From positions 186,001 through 250,000 of the forward strand of contig VCMS01000054.1 in the NCBI GenBank assembly GCA_022539475.1: a stretch of DNA of 64,000 nucleotides, in the 5' to 3' direction. This DNA comes from Gracilaria domingensis (lineage: Eukaryota; Rhodophyta; Florideophyceae; Gracilariales; Gracilariaceae). This document shows positions 30,090 through 41,458 of the stretch, in pieces. The position numbers and the translations under genes were made by a program. The notes beneath the pieces are model-generated. The model was given only the letters and a program-made list of their open reading frames with translations, did no database searches and was not told where the DNA came from. Each line of letters opens with the position of its first letter. The stretch's first letter is position 1.

Positions 30090-30107
30090 CCTGAACTTCT
30101 TTACATT

Positions 30108-33100
30108 TTACAAGAAGGTAAACCGGAGAATTCGACTCTGATCATCAGGCACTACTAATGGTGGTAATGTCTTGTCAATTTTGCGCCGGATCACCGGACG
30201 GGAAGTGACATCCACGGGCGTTCCAAACTCTGTCTCGAACTCCTTCTTAATGGCCTCCACTTGCTCAACGGTTTCGGCTCTTTCAAGCTTCTGAAAAAGA
30301 CGCATATTCCGTCTTTCCGTATGTTTTGCTTTCTCTTCTGCGCGGTTAAGATTCGTTTCGAACGAATCCAATTCCGCCTTGTGCGCACTGCGTTTGTTCG
30401 ACAGTAAACGTTTTGCAATATCAAACATGATGTCTGTCTTGGATTGGGCGCCAGTTGTAGCATTGCTACTCCTCTCCTGTTGCCCCGTGGTTCCTTCCAT
30501 ATTCCCGTTTGCTTCGACAACGCCTACCTTTGGAACGTCTACCTCTTCTTCAATCGGGCCATCAAATATTTCAGTGAGGAGGTCTACATTGAACTGATAT
30601 CGCTCAAAAGACTTAGTTTGGTCCGCTATAACCTCCGGTGTATCCTTTCCTTCGAAGTATGCGGCTGCATTCTCGACAACGTTTACGATAGTATCGCCTG
30701 CCCCGTTGTATGCTGCCTTGAACTTCGCACTTGCCTGTCTTGCATGCACTCTTTGCTTGAAGGATGTGCCAAATCCTCTCGGTAGGCTTGTAGGTGTGCT
30801 TCCAGCTCTTGCGCTTCTGTTTGCGTTCCCTGCTGATGGAGTCGACGGAGACGTCTGGAGATTCCCAGATCCGCTTCCATGCATCCCAGCACCACTTCCT
30901 TTGTCTGCGTATGTACCAGACGCCGACTGCCCCCGCGATCCGAAACGTCTGTTCGCATCGACTCCACTGTACGAAGTCCCTCCCAAGGAGGCTGCACTTT
31001 GATTCGGTTGCGAGCTGCGATTCCCGAAGAATTCATCTATATCAATAATGCGACCGCTAGTCGGCACATATTCGTGTAGAGCAAATCCTGGTTTTCCGCG
31101 ATTCCAATATGACAGATAGCGGGCCATATCGGCTTCCATCTCGGTCTTCTTTCTCCTCTCCATTCCATAGGCGAAACAGTAGGCCCGTAGCTGATCTCGA
31201 TTGTAAGTTCTTAGTTCCTTGAAAGTTAGTCGCTCGAACGGAAGCACTTTCTTATCTTTGAGTCTAGCAATCTTCGGCTCATCAAGTTGGTCTTCGGTCA
31301 CAAACACAGCGTTTGCTACTCTCATCGTCAACCCCTTGGCTTCCATGACAGGACGGGGGCCATCATCCTCTGGAACACCACCTTCTTTTCCTTTTGAAGC
31401 CTGAGAGGCAGTATCAGACGATTTCTGAATAGGTGCCTTTCCGGCCTCTTGAGGTGTGGAATCTTGCTTTCCGCTAGAATCAAACGAGGAATCGGGTGCC
31501 CCTCCTCTACTCGTGCTCCTCGTCCTCAGCAACCGGGATTGTAAAGCTTTGCGAACATTCTTTCGCGACTTCTTGTTGTGCGCCGTATTTTCATCCTCCG
31601 CTTGTGTCCTTTTGTCTAGACCATTATCAGCCCTCGATGGCGTACTTTCTCCCATGGCAACATCTTCAGAAACCTTATCGCCCGTCTTACTACCGTTGAT
31701 CGGACTCTTTCCAGCAAGTGCCTTAATGTTTTCAGAGCCTTTCCCCTCATCCGCCTTTACTTCTTTTGCGATCGATTCCGTTTCCTGGTTAGCTGAGTCT
31801 ATCTCCATCGGCGATGCAGCTTGTTCTGAAGCTGGTGCTTCTTCCATGGGCTCTGTTTTCTCAATCGTGGGTACTGCCTTTTGCTTCGAATTAGACGGTT
31901 CATCTCCAACGCTTGTCCGCATGCTTCCATCATTCTCCTTCTTTTCGACTCCCTCTTGCAGGTCTCCACTTTTCGTGTTGCCTTCGTTCGTGTCAAGGGA
32001 CTTGGGATTTAAAACGAGAGGATTGTCAACGTCTGCAACGGATTCTTTTCCTGAATCGTTTGGCTCCGCGTCATTACTGGAGATCTCTGCGTTTCCAACA
32101 GCACGAGCTTCCCTTACGCCGCCGTCATTATTCGATTTATCCTCCCCGTGCTCAGTTGAAGACAAATGCTCTGTTCCCTCTCGCATTTTTGCCTCTGACG
32201 GATGATCTTCAATTTTCTTCGCTTTCTGCGCTTCTTCCGCATCTTCCTTGACCACACTTTGCCCTTGACGCGTCCCGGAATCCTTGTCAGGAGTTGAGTC
32301 TGTTTCCATACGATCTACAACCTGACCCTTCGATGAATGTTGTGGAGACCTGGGAATCTCCTCTTGGGCGCTCTCTTTTGCTTTTCTCCCGCCTGTAGTG
32401 GTCCCCGCTTTGCCAAGGAATAGCTCCTTCTCATCATCCAACTGCTTAAAGGAATCTGCAGCGCGTTCTGCTTCGCTAAGGTTTTCATCGCTTTTCTTGC
32501 TTTGGGGCTCCGTCGGACTGGGTTCTGGTTTATCAGAACCGGAAAGACCGGCAGCAGTATTGGACGCTGGTTGGGGCTCTCGTTTCGTACTAGTTGAAGA
32601 ATCGGGAGCTTGATTTAGGACGGAACCCTCTGCCTCCATCTTGGGGACTAAAGTGTGCGATGACGTTCGCTCTTTGTCGGTGTCTTCGAGGCGTTGTTTG
32701 GATTGTTCGCCGTCGCTTTGGTGACGCGAATTGTGTTCATCGTTTGGAACTTCGTGTGCAGGTGGTTTCACGGCTGCTGTAGTGCGGTTATCTTCCGCCG
32801 AGTCGCTGTTTTGCTTGTTCATCGGTGTTTGGGAAGGCGCAGCGGATGGTTTGCTGGGTGTTGTGCGCAGCGTTGGTTTATCGCGAGAGTCGGAATTGGT
32901 TTCAGAGGATATTATGACTGCCTGCTCAGGATGTACAACCATGGTAGACGCCGCTTGTACATGTCCAGGAGGCGTGGCATTAGTGTCGGGCGATGTAATT
33001 TCACGGTGCTTCAGTGTAGTGCTGTCATTCAAGGCCAATCTGTCCGCTTCTTTATCGGCAGCTCTGTTTGCTGCCGAAGGGTTGGCATCCGCTGGTGACG

Positions 33101-33188
33101 CTGGAGGAGCAGTGATGCCTTCCATGTGCTCGGCGGCGCTATCGTCTAGGTCTTTCGTTGAAGGCGCTTGTGGTGAACCATTGGCCAT
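30108..33188 (-). CDS. Large acidic, mostly disordered protein with a small ordered domain
   Basis: 1026 aa from the ATG at 33188; the frame extends upstream only by a GTG codon. The first roughly 600 residues are low-complexity Ser/Glu/Asp/Lys with many SxxE and TP sites and look disordered. An ordered segment follows near residue 660: VLPFERLTFKELRTYNRDQL then RAYCFAYGMERRKKTEMEAD, which has the look of a SAP-like helix pair. Then comes a Gly/Ser-rich linker and a C-terminal coiled-coil-like helix (SFETNLNRAEEKAKHTERRN). Ends KIDKTLPPLVVPDD and onward. I do not recognise a family; nuclear or chromatin roles are only a guess from the composition. Confidence 0.7.
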   Translation of the reverse strand: MANGSPQAPSTKDLDDSAAEHMEGITAPPASPADANPSAANRAADKEADRLALNDSTTLKHREITSPDTNATPPGHVQAASTMVVHPEQAVIISSETNSDSRDKPTLRTTPSKPSAAPSQTPMNKQNSDSAEDNRTTAAVKPPAHEVPNDEHNSRHQSDGEQSKQRLEDTDKERTSSHTLVPKMEAEGSVLNQAPDSSTSTKREPQPASNTAAGLSGSDKPEPSPTEPQSKKSDENLSEAERAADSFKQLDDEKELFLGKAGTTTGGRKAKESAQEEIPRSPQHSSKGQVVDRMETDSTPDKDSGTRQGQSVVKEDAEEAQKAKKIEDHPSEAKMREGTEHLSSTEHGEDKSNNDGGVREARAVGNAEISSNDAEPNDSGKESVADVDNPLVLNPKSLDTNEGNTKSGDLQEGVEKKENDGSMRTSVGDEPSNSKQKAVPTIEKTEPMEEAPASEQAASPMEIDSANQETESIAKEVKADEGKGSENIKALAGKSPINGSKTGDKVSEDVAMGESTPSRADNGLDKRTQAEDENTAHNKKSRKNVRKALQSRLLRTRSTSRGGAPDSSFDSSGKQDSTPQEAGKAPIQKSSDTASQASKGKEGGVPEDDGPRPVMEAKGLTMRVANAVFVTEDQLDEPKIARLKDKKVLPFERLTFKELRTYNRDQLRAYCFAYGMERRKKTEMEADMARYLSYWNRGKPGFALHEYVPTSGRIIDIDEFFGNRSSQPNQSAASLGGTSYSGVDANRRFGSRGQSASGTYADKGSGAGMHGSGSGNLQTSPSTPSAGNANRSARAGSTPTSLPRGFGTSFKQRVHARQASAKFKAAYNGAGDTIVNVVENAAAYFEGKDTPEVIADQTKSFERYQFNVDLLTEIFDGPIEEEVDVPKVGVVEANGNMEGTTGQQERSSNATTGAQSKTDIMFDIAKRLLSNKRSAHKAELDSFETNLNRAEEKAKHTERRNMRLFQKLERAETVEQVEAIKKEFETEFGTPVDVTSRPVIRRKIDKTLPPLVVPDDQSRILRFTFL

Positions 33189-33681
33189 TTGATATGTCGA
33201 GGCCGGAAGATGTAAGCATAAAAAGAGATGTATTCGGCAGGACCAAGCGCTGGCCACTGCGGAAAATGGCTTGGCACTTGAGCTTGGCGGAAGACCACTG
33301 TGGCTCAAATTGGCGACGTAGACAGGGCAACGGCTTTGCCAAACGCGGTTCTGCTCATTTGGCGCGCTCACTGAGAGCGGCAGCAGCGCACCAGCGGCGG
33401 CAACGTCTACCAGGGGTACGAATGCACGGCGCGTTGGCGCTAACTTTTAATTGACGTTTTCCCTTTTTGACAATTCTGATCTATGATGGGAAACCGACGT
33501 CTCGCCGTGGTGTAAGCTTGCCTTCAACTACCTTTGCTACCCAGCTCTCGCAGCTCCATGTTATTGACGAGCTGCCGTCGTACCGTCCGTACCTTCGCGT
33601 ATCCATCGCCCTGCTACCAATATCCATGAGCATTCGACTTCTCCCCGACAAGTTACTGCTTTCCAGATACGCCAACAAGCG
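33189..33681. promoter_or_regulatory. Divergent promoter region, disordered protein / Sec23-like
   Basis: 493 bp between two outward ATGs with no gene. No poly-C tract. Confidence 0.4.
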
Positions 33682-36421
33682 ATGACTCACACACCAGCAT
33701 CCCCCGTTTTTTCACACGTCTCCGACACAGCTCTCACAAACGAAGCACCTCAGTCCTTCTTGGCCCGTTTTCTTGGTCGAAGCCTCTCGTCTACTACTCT
33801 GCCCACGCGCGTGACTCAGAGCAAATCCGAGGAGCCAGACGCATCAAAGTCTGACTCAGAAGTTCAGCCACTTCCGGCAGAGAATATAACCTCTGCGGTC
33901 GCCACTCTGCGCCTGTCAGGAGACAGCAAAGTGCAGCAAGTCCCGGATAATGCCCCGGAATTCCAACGTAACGTTGCACCTACCCAATTTGAACGAGGCT
34001 ATAACGAGATCACTCCCAAAGCCCCGCACAAAACTGAGCAACAATCACATTCCGTGGAAAAGACACCGGAACAAGTAGCAGATGAAGAGGAAGACACTTT
34101 AATACGCGTCAAGACTGAAGCGGAGTCTCTTTTGTTTGAGGGTCGCCATAGTTATCCTATTCTTCGCTTCTCTGCAGCCAATGCTCTTCTTTCCCATGAT
34201 GCCCTCGAGCAATCTGTAAGTTTGTCCATGGCTTGAAACCCGTTGCTCTCATTCCATTATGGCTAACTCTTGCTTCAATCACTTTGAACGAACGTAGGGA
34301 CTCCCACTTGGATTCGTATGGTCACCGTTTGGTGATCTGCGCGAAACCACCCGCGTTTCCCGTGCACCGCACAGATGCGGAACATGTGGATCATTCGTGG
34401 CTAAAGCTAACGGCGCAGAAGGATTATTGAAAGGGTCGTCCCAATGGACATGTCAATTTTGCGGCCGGAACGATAACGAAGCTGGAAATGCCTCTTCCAA
34501 AACTCTCAGTGATCCCTCATCATACCCAGAGTTTTATGTTGATACCGTAGAGTACGAGCATCCTCAATCCGTCAATGCCGTACGAAGTCGTAGAGGTGCC
34601 ATCGTTCTTATTGTGGATGAAAATCTTGAGAGTAAAGAAGCAAAATGGGCGCGCACAGCCACTGCCGCAGCCCATATCGCTGCTGCCGAAAGTGGCCTTC
34701 GCTTCGCTCTGCTTACCACAGGTTCTGGATGCTCAGCTGCTGTCAGAAATGATGATGACAACACGATTCCCACTCTGGAAATGATGAGCGTGGCAAGGGC
34801 TTCAAACCTCACCGCGAAAGAGAAAGAGCGATTCTTTCTCAATCCCCCATCATCTGTCGTGAACGGCACAGCTCATATGAATGGAACTTATGCAGAGCTT
34901 CAGAGAGCTCCTACAGATGTTTTCATCACACCACGAGCACCTTCAGCGTTTGCAGGGAACCTGGAAACTACGGCTGATAATGAGCTGAGCGAAGATGCTC
35001 AAATGAAGAAACGCGTGGTGAGACTTCCTTCCGAAGCGGAATCTAGGAGGCTCGATGTGGCCCTCTTTGTTGCATTTGAACTCATCAAAGACGTGGCTGA
35101 TAGCGAGAGCTCTCGCATTTTGTCATTGGTCTCTGGACCACCAACACTTGCAGAACATGCCATGCCTCCAGTCGTTTCCTTAGCAAATGGCGAGATTCCG
35201 GAACAACGTTCCACTGATGAAACCGAAACAAAAGTGGCCCTTACAAAGCTCTATGAGCAGGTAGGTTCAAAAGCAGGGGATATGCGCATTGCCCTAGACT
35301 TTCTGTGCTTTGCGGCACCTGAAGGATTCGCAGGAGATATTCTTCTTGGCGCTGCAAAACGGTCAAGAGGAGGTCTAGTCTATTCGGCTGCACATAGCTT
35401 TTCCGCGGCGTCTGCTCTTGCCGAAGCTGCCGTATTTCTGGTCCAAAGATCCACAAGTCCGGGTGTTGTATCCATTCGTGTTTCTTCTCCGCTAAGCGTC
35501 GCAAGGGTCATTGGACCAGCTTTTCCTACAGCTTCGCCGCAGACTTATGCAGTTCCAGGCATTGATCCCATGACTGGATTTTCCGTCATGCTCAAGCCGA
35601 ATTTCAACATCGAGGCTGAAGCAGATCCTCCCTCCTCTGCTGTCCTGCAATTGGCGGCTAAATCTTCCAAGGTTACTAGGGTAGTAACAGTGAGAATACC
35701 ACTAACCACAAACGGGTTAGAGTACTTCAACTCCTTGGATGCTGAAATCTGCGCTCTCATACTTGGAAAAGCGTGTGTGGTTTCAAACGGTGCTCTCACG
35801 AAACCATCCATCGCTTGTCGATCGCTTGATGTCACTGTGCAACGGTTACTGCTTGGGTCGGAGAAGGCTGTAGGAGTTGTGAGACTGATGTATGAACTCC
35901 GTCGCGGTTTGCTTCTTGGTGAGCATGTACACCCGAACATTTCGTTGATTTTGCGTTCGTTCTTCTTGCGCTCTGAATGTTCACTGGCGTCGCTTCTGAT
36001 GTCACCTCGCTTGTTTACAAATGTTATGACGGATGATGCGACGGGCTTGATGGCAGAAGTACAGCTAGAAAAGAAATTCGTGAAAGACGACGCCGTACAT
36101 GTGCTTGACACTGGATTCAACGTGTTTGTCTACGTCGGCTCTAGGGCTTCAAAAGATGCTGAAGCAGCAATCTCCGAATCTGCTCGAGCGGTTGCTGCAA
36201 GGAGGGTATCGCCCTGTCAGCTGTGGAAGCTAACGTCAGGAAAAGATGCGGGTTTTCTGCTCGACATGTACCTGTCCCCAGCGAAGCCTGCGAAAGGAAG
36301 GCGGAGATTGGAGCCCGTTGAACAGGGTTTCATTCCTTACTGCACCTCACTGGCTAGAGGATCAAGGACTGTGAAAGCGCTGAAACGTATCCAGTATGAA
36401 CAGAATCGTCCAAACAGCTGA
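33682..36421 (+). CDS. Divergent Sec23/Sec24-like COPII coat protein, two exons
   Basis: Exon 1 is 33682-34215 and exon 2 is 34298-36421, joined across an 82-nt GTAAGT...AG intron in phase 0, giving 885 aa. Without the intron the first frame stops at 34236. The N-terminal 170 residues are Ser/Glu-rich and disordered. Then GLPLGFVWSPFGDLRE leads into a zinc finger (RCGTCGSF...WTCQFCGR) matching the Sec23/24 zinc finger. The trunk (GAIVLIVDENLES), beta-barrel, helical and gelsolin-like (LDTGFNVFVYVGSRAS) regions follow in Sec23/24 order. COPII coats bud vesicles from the ER. The sequence is far from canonical Sec23 and the cargo or GAP loop is not identifiable, so it may be a specialised paralogue. 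Confidence 0.75.
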
Positions 36422-36639
36422 AGTCAAGGGAGCCATATGTTTTACTTGCGAATTCGAAAGACACGAAGCTGTAGGAAGGGTAAACGCACTCGTTTGAAAA
36501 CATCAGTGAATATGGCAACCAGTTGTTTCGGTGTAGGTCAGAGTTGAAGAAGTAAACCCTGCTTACGAAGTGTAGGGTACGATGTACAAATGTAGTAAAT
36601 GAGGGAATTAATATCATACCAAACGGAAAGTACGAGAAG

Positions 36640-37347
36640 TCATGCCTTGCATATGAACACTGTTGTAATGACGTACATGCCATTCTTTTCTCGTCTGTTA
36701 GTAGGAGTTTCGGCAGTAGCATACGAAGTGAATGAGAAGCAAGTTAGGAAGCTGTACCAAACAATATTTTTGGTTCTCTGAAGCAGTAAAGTAGGTGCTT
36801 GGCGTGAACTTACGTCAGGGAGTAGCCGTTGTCGGTTTGAGCGTTCCAGAAACAAGATGTGGCGGACCGCATACCTTGCCTCAGGTTCTGCACAATCATG
36901 CTAGTTACTACAATTGTTAATTGCGACCGTGCTTTGTTAGTCGGTTGAAGAACATGAGGCGAGGCACGCATGCGAAGCGAACATGGCGAAACCCAATAGA
37001 TTGGCGTGGAAAGTAAAGAGCTGATCGCAAAACGACATGGTCGCAGACTTACCGATATACTTGTTCTCCCGATCAACGTTTACCAGTGTTCGTACCAGAA
37101 GCTCAGCGATCTTGTTAGCCCATACATTAGTAGCGTCATGCGAATATGTAGAGTCCTGGATGACATCATCAACGGCTTTGTCGACTATTTCCTTGATGAA
37201 GTCTTCGTCCAAAGTGTTGTGACTCGCGTTAAGCGCGCTGTCGATGGCGGGGTCGTGTGGAATGGCCTTGGCTGAAGCCGAGGGAGAATCAGGCCCATTT
37301 GGATTGGTGGTGGCCATGCTGGTGTCGGGGGAGATTGTGTTAGCCAT
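36640..37347 (-). CDS. Tctex1-type dynein light chain, three exons
   Basis: Exons 37347-37053, 36907-36814 and 36694-36640 join in phase (phase 1, then phase 2) with GTAAGT donors and introns of 145 and 119 nt, giving 147 aa. The N-terminal 40 residues are unstructured. The core has FIKEIVDKAVDDVIQDSTY, then VWANKIAELLVRTLV, then ENKYIVTSMIVQN across the first junction, RSATSCFWNAQTDNG, and MYVITTVFICKA at the C-terminus. These align with the Tctex1 helix pair and beta strands (KYIVTCVIMQ..., TASSCYWD, MYCIVSVFGL). Tctex1 proteins dimerise and bind dynein intermediate chains, but some have dynein-free roles. Each exon alone gives only a truncated ORF. Confidence 0.85.
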
Positions 37348-39103
37348 TCCCGCCGTGTGCGGTGAACGTCCCCAGTGCGAAACACTTGCAGGAACGTGAG
37401 CTGTGTTGTCCAAGGTTTTGAGAAGATTGCGCGCCGTAATCTGCGATTCGAACGAGAAAAGACTGCACGCGCCTTACCCGCGTCGCGGTGTTTATAGCTT
37501 GACGGCACGGACTTGACCAAGATGCGTCAACACTAACGGCGGGCCCTCGGTTGTTCTGCAATAGTTGTCTTGACCGAGCGGTAAAAAGCATCGTTTGCTC
37601 GGAAAATCGAAACATAAACAGCCGTTTCAAACACAAATTAGTGGTCAAACGTTGGACGCTGAGCCAACAAGGAAACTGATCAAATACGCGACTATCAAAG
37701 CTACGCGCGCAATCGCGAGAGCTTGCTTCGTTCGCTCTTCTCGTTTTCCAGGCCACCGAGGAGCAGCTACATATCAAACTGCCATTAGCAATACATGCTT
37801 TATTAGAGGCATATCGTTCCCCGGCTTTTCTCAACTTTAATCGCAAAGCATTTTGCTACACAGCAGTTGTCCGACTGATGCTACGGTGCTTCCACAGCAC
37901 AGAGCTATGTACCAACGTTACATGCCTCACGAGGTAAGGTTGCAACTTGCAACTTGCAAATCCAAACGAATGGATCGCCAAAATTCAGGGTTTGAATGTA
38001 CAGGTATTCAAATCGCGTTGTACTTCTTTGTGCTACACATAGACTGTGGCCTAAATGAGCCCAACCATCTGCGGCTCCGCATAAGAGTCTCAAAGGCTAT
38101 AGCGTATCCTCACTTAAGCAATACAAATCCCCTCTCTTTCGGTACAAACGACACCAGGCCGCACAACTTTGATGGTAAGAAGTACAAGCTGTCGGCTTTC
38201 CTACGAGCAGGTTGTGAACTGATAATCCTTTGAAAACGAACTCCCCCCATGTAGTCCGGCAAAAATGATTCCGTCACCTCCAGACTCGTTCCTGATCCGG
38301 TGCTGCCAGCGGAAAGAATGTACCTCCGCTACGATCAACGAATACACGAAGCGTAAGTCGGCTAAATGGGTCCATCCCATTTGTGCGATGTTCAAACCTT
38401 CATTGCGAAGGACAATTGAGCGCGAAGAAAACGAGTTTGGCTCACCGAACGAGTTATTGAGCCTCAACGACAATTCGATCGGGAATGCACACACTGCGAG
38501 TGCAGAGCACTTCTCTTTAACGAACGCATTCAACACTTTCGAAGTTCCATGTGACAAACAGCATAACAACATGTGCGCTACAGCATGCAAATCCAAACCC
38601 TTCTGTGAATACTAATAGTGAGGGCTGTGCTTCCCGGCATCCTTGGAAGCTCGGTCATGGACGAGCAAGATACCAGAAACAATAGCAGGTCAGAGATCAA
38701 ATAGCTGCAAACTGTGCATCAGATGAGTTTGCAAAATAACGCTTGAATCCGCACGAACTTACGAATCATCGCAGGCTCGTCGTTCTCGCCAAACTCAAAA
38801 GTCAATGCATCTTATCATTCTCAGCGTCTCAAAAGGGCAGCCATCGAACTCTCACTTTAGGTTCATAGAAAAAGTTCAAATTGTCGTCCTCGAGTTGTTC
38901 GAACCGTGCTGGTTCCTTTTCCTAAGTAGTATGTTCGAGGAAGCAGCAATATCGCACCCTTTTGCTGATCCCGCGGTATACGTTACAGAGATGTGGATTA
39001 GCGAAAGTTCGTCTCAGAGGATAGGCGCCTCAATGCCTGTGATATGCAAGCGTTCATGTCAAAATGTAAATATGACATTGCGATACATTGCTATAGTTGA
39101 TGG
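37348..39103. other. Spacer, no supportable gene
   Basis: Several ORFs of 100-170 codons on both strands, but none with domain similarity or convincing start context. It contains the promoter of the Tctex1 gene and the 3' UTR of the BRE1-like gene. Confidence 0.45.
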
Positions 39104-41458
39104 TTAGAAGAACACACTCCGTACATCATCTTTGCCAAATGTTTCTCCGCATATTGGACACTTTCGGTTTCGCGTTGCAATCAAGTTGTCGGTACACTGC
39201 CGGCTGAAGAGGTGTCCACATCTAAGGAGAACAACTTCTTTCGGTTTGTTTGTAACAATTGAACAGTTAAGCTTCTTTCTCAATTCCCTGATGATCTCAT
39301 CTCGTACTGTGTCTGTACTCCCCGAACGCCCATTCTGCTTTGATCTTTCAAGCGCCTCCTCCAAATCTTTTGTCCTTTGCTCCATATCTTTCAGCTGCTC
39401 CTGCAATCGATTGGATTCGAATTTGTCCTCACTTACACTGGCTTGTATTTCTTCTACTCTACCCGCGTAGACATCTCTCTCCCGCTTCATCTCATCCTTC
39501 TCCGCATTCGCTGTCCTAGATGATAGTATTGCATCGTCTGCGATCCTCCTTCTCTTCTCAAGCACGGACGTTAGTTCGCGAGCTTCTTGTTGGGCTCTCA
39601 GAGACGCTGTACTCGCTTCCTGCATGGCTTTCTTACTTGCGGCAACAGCCTGGGTCAGAGCTTTGATTTTATCATTATCCACCTCTCGGCCTTGGCTCAA
39701 AACTCGATTCTCTTCCTTTACAGTGGCAAGTAATTGCCTCCCGCGCAGGCGCTCTGCCATGACTTTAGAAAGAACTTGCTCTTTCTCCGTCAACAGTCGA
39801 ACGAGCTTCTCATTCTCGCTCTCCAGCTCGCCAAACATTGTGGACAACGATTCCACTTCTTGTATGAACCCAGCAGACCGCAACCTCTCCTCCTCGATAT
39901 CTTTGCGTAGCTTAGATAGTAGCTCATGAGTATCCACCTGGAATGTTTGTGAGGAAAGGAGGAAGCCAGTTAGATTTCTGATACTCAAATTGGCGCCCTA
40001 CGGTACAGGGAGGGGCACCGCTAAGAGACGTGAAACATTCGAAAACCAATTACTTACCGATGCGTTCTCAGTTGCCTTCGCTTCGTATTCTGCTACTCTT
40101 GCACGCAAACTGTTCACATCGTTTAAGAGCCCTTTGTTCGCTTTCTCGAGCTTGTCTCGCATCTCCTCGCACACCTTGGTCCGCTTTTCAGCAGCCTTTA
40201 TCACAGCAGCAGCGGCGCCGGCTTCCATCTTTCGAGCTTCGTATGTCATCACCACTTTATCTTTCTCAACCTTGGCAGCGTCCGCAATCCTGCGCAGCTC
40301 ATCCATCTGGCGTCGCAAGTCTTCTATTGTTTTCTCAGCACTAGCCTTGGCTTCTGCCAGCTGCTCCTGGGCGTGCTTTCTCTCCTCCTCCTGTTGCTCG
40401 TTCTGGGCCTCCTTTTCCATCTGCCATGAGCGTTCCTTTAGGTATAACTGTTGCAAGTTGGCTTCCATGGTTTGGTACAGTCCTGTGTTGAGAATGGTTT
40501 TAATGGGTACAATGCCTGCATCTCGTTTAGAAACGTCAGCTCTCAGAGCTTCATTTTCGGATATGAGACGTTTGTTTTCTTGCTGAAGCTGAATGAGTTC
40601 TTCGAGGCGTTTATCACTGAGTGCGTTCGCTGCTTCCAGGGCTTTTGAATCAGAAGCAACAACTGGGGCAGAACTAGAGGTATTTGGGTCATCTGCGTTG
40701 TTAGCGTCAGACCTGGAGTAGGCATTAGTGTCGTCGCCACTCTTTGAGTCATCGACTTTGGTTGAGCTGAGAGCCGCCTGCTTTTCTTTTAACTTAAGCT
40801 CAAGGGCGACTATCCTGCGACGCTGCAGAGAGGATTCGGCACGGAGATCATCATACTCGTCCCGAAAGGTTGTGGAGGAGACGAGGCTCTGCTTATCTCG
40901 TTCGGCATAACGCTCCAGTTGATCGGAAACTTCTCTGAGACGTCGATGCAACTCTGCACTTGGTTCTGAGTCGTCCAAGTTGGTGGTTGATGCAGCTGAA
41001 CTCTGCCCGATGGCCAGGATGATCTGGGCGGTGAGCTTCTTGATGGCGGCGGGCATTTCTCCGAGGGATTCGTTTGTGACGACCTCAGCGTTGAGCATGA
41101 CAGCAGCAATTGGGCAATGGGCTGGATCGAGCTCGTTAGTGAGGCCAAGTCGGGCAAGGGTGAGAGTGAGATCCTCTCTGACAGCACACATGTGATACAG
41201 GGCGGCGCGAGGGGCAGCATCGAGCACTGCAACGAGCTTGCGCAGTTCGTCGACCTTCTCACGGAGCCACAGAAGATCGCGCTGTTGCTCCATGATCTTT
41301 GCGGCGAGCTGAGCTCGCTGGAAGGTGATGATTGCGTCGGGATGGACGTCATCGGGAGAGGAGTCGGGTGAGGCAGCGAGTGTGGAGTCGGAGCGGAAGT
41401 GCTTTGAGGGCGGGACTGTGGGGTGGGGTTCGGAAATCGCGCGGCGCTTCTTGTCCAT
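39104..41458 (-). CDS. BRE1-like RING E3 ligase, two exons, RING lacking one zinc ligand
   Basis: Exon 1 is 41458-40058 and exon 2 is 39937-39104, with a 120-nt GTAAGT...CAG intron in phase 0, giving 744 aa. Almost the whole protein is coiled coil (for example QQENKRLISENEALRADVSK), as in BRE1/RNF20/RNF40, the E3 for histone H2B monoubiquitylation. The start MDKKRRAISEPHPTVPPSKH resembles the BRE1 N-terminus. The C-terminal RING reads LNCSIV...LLRCGHLFSRQC...RKCPICGETFGKDDVRSVFF. The last part and spacing fit BRE1, but the second Cys of the first CxxC pair is Val (CSIV). Whether zinc binding survives is unknown. The mutation is in an otherwise intact gene. Confidence 0.82.

Noticed and set aside
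37340..37846. 168-codon minus-strand frame beside the Tctex1 gene
   Set aside because: It overlaps the Tctex1 5' region in another frame and has no recognisable domain.
38265..38615. 116-codon plus-strand frame
   Set aside because: No homology pattern and an equally long ORF on the opposite strand; no splice partners seen.
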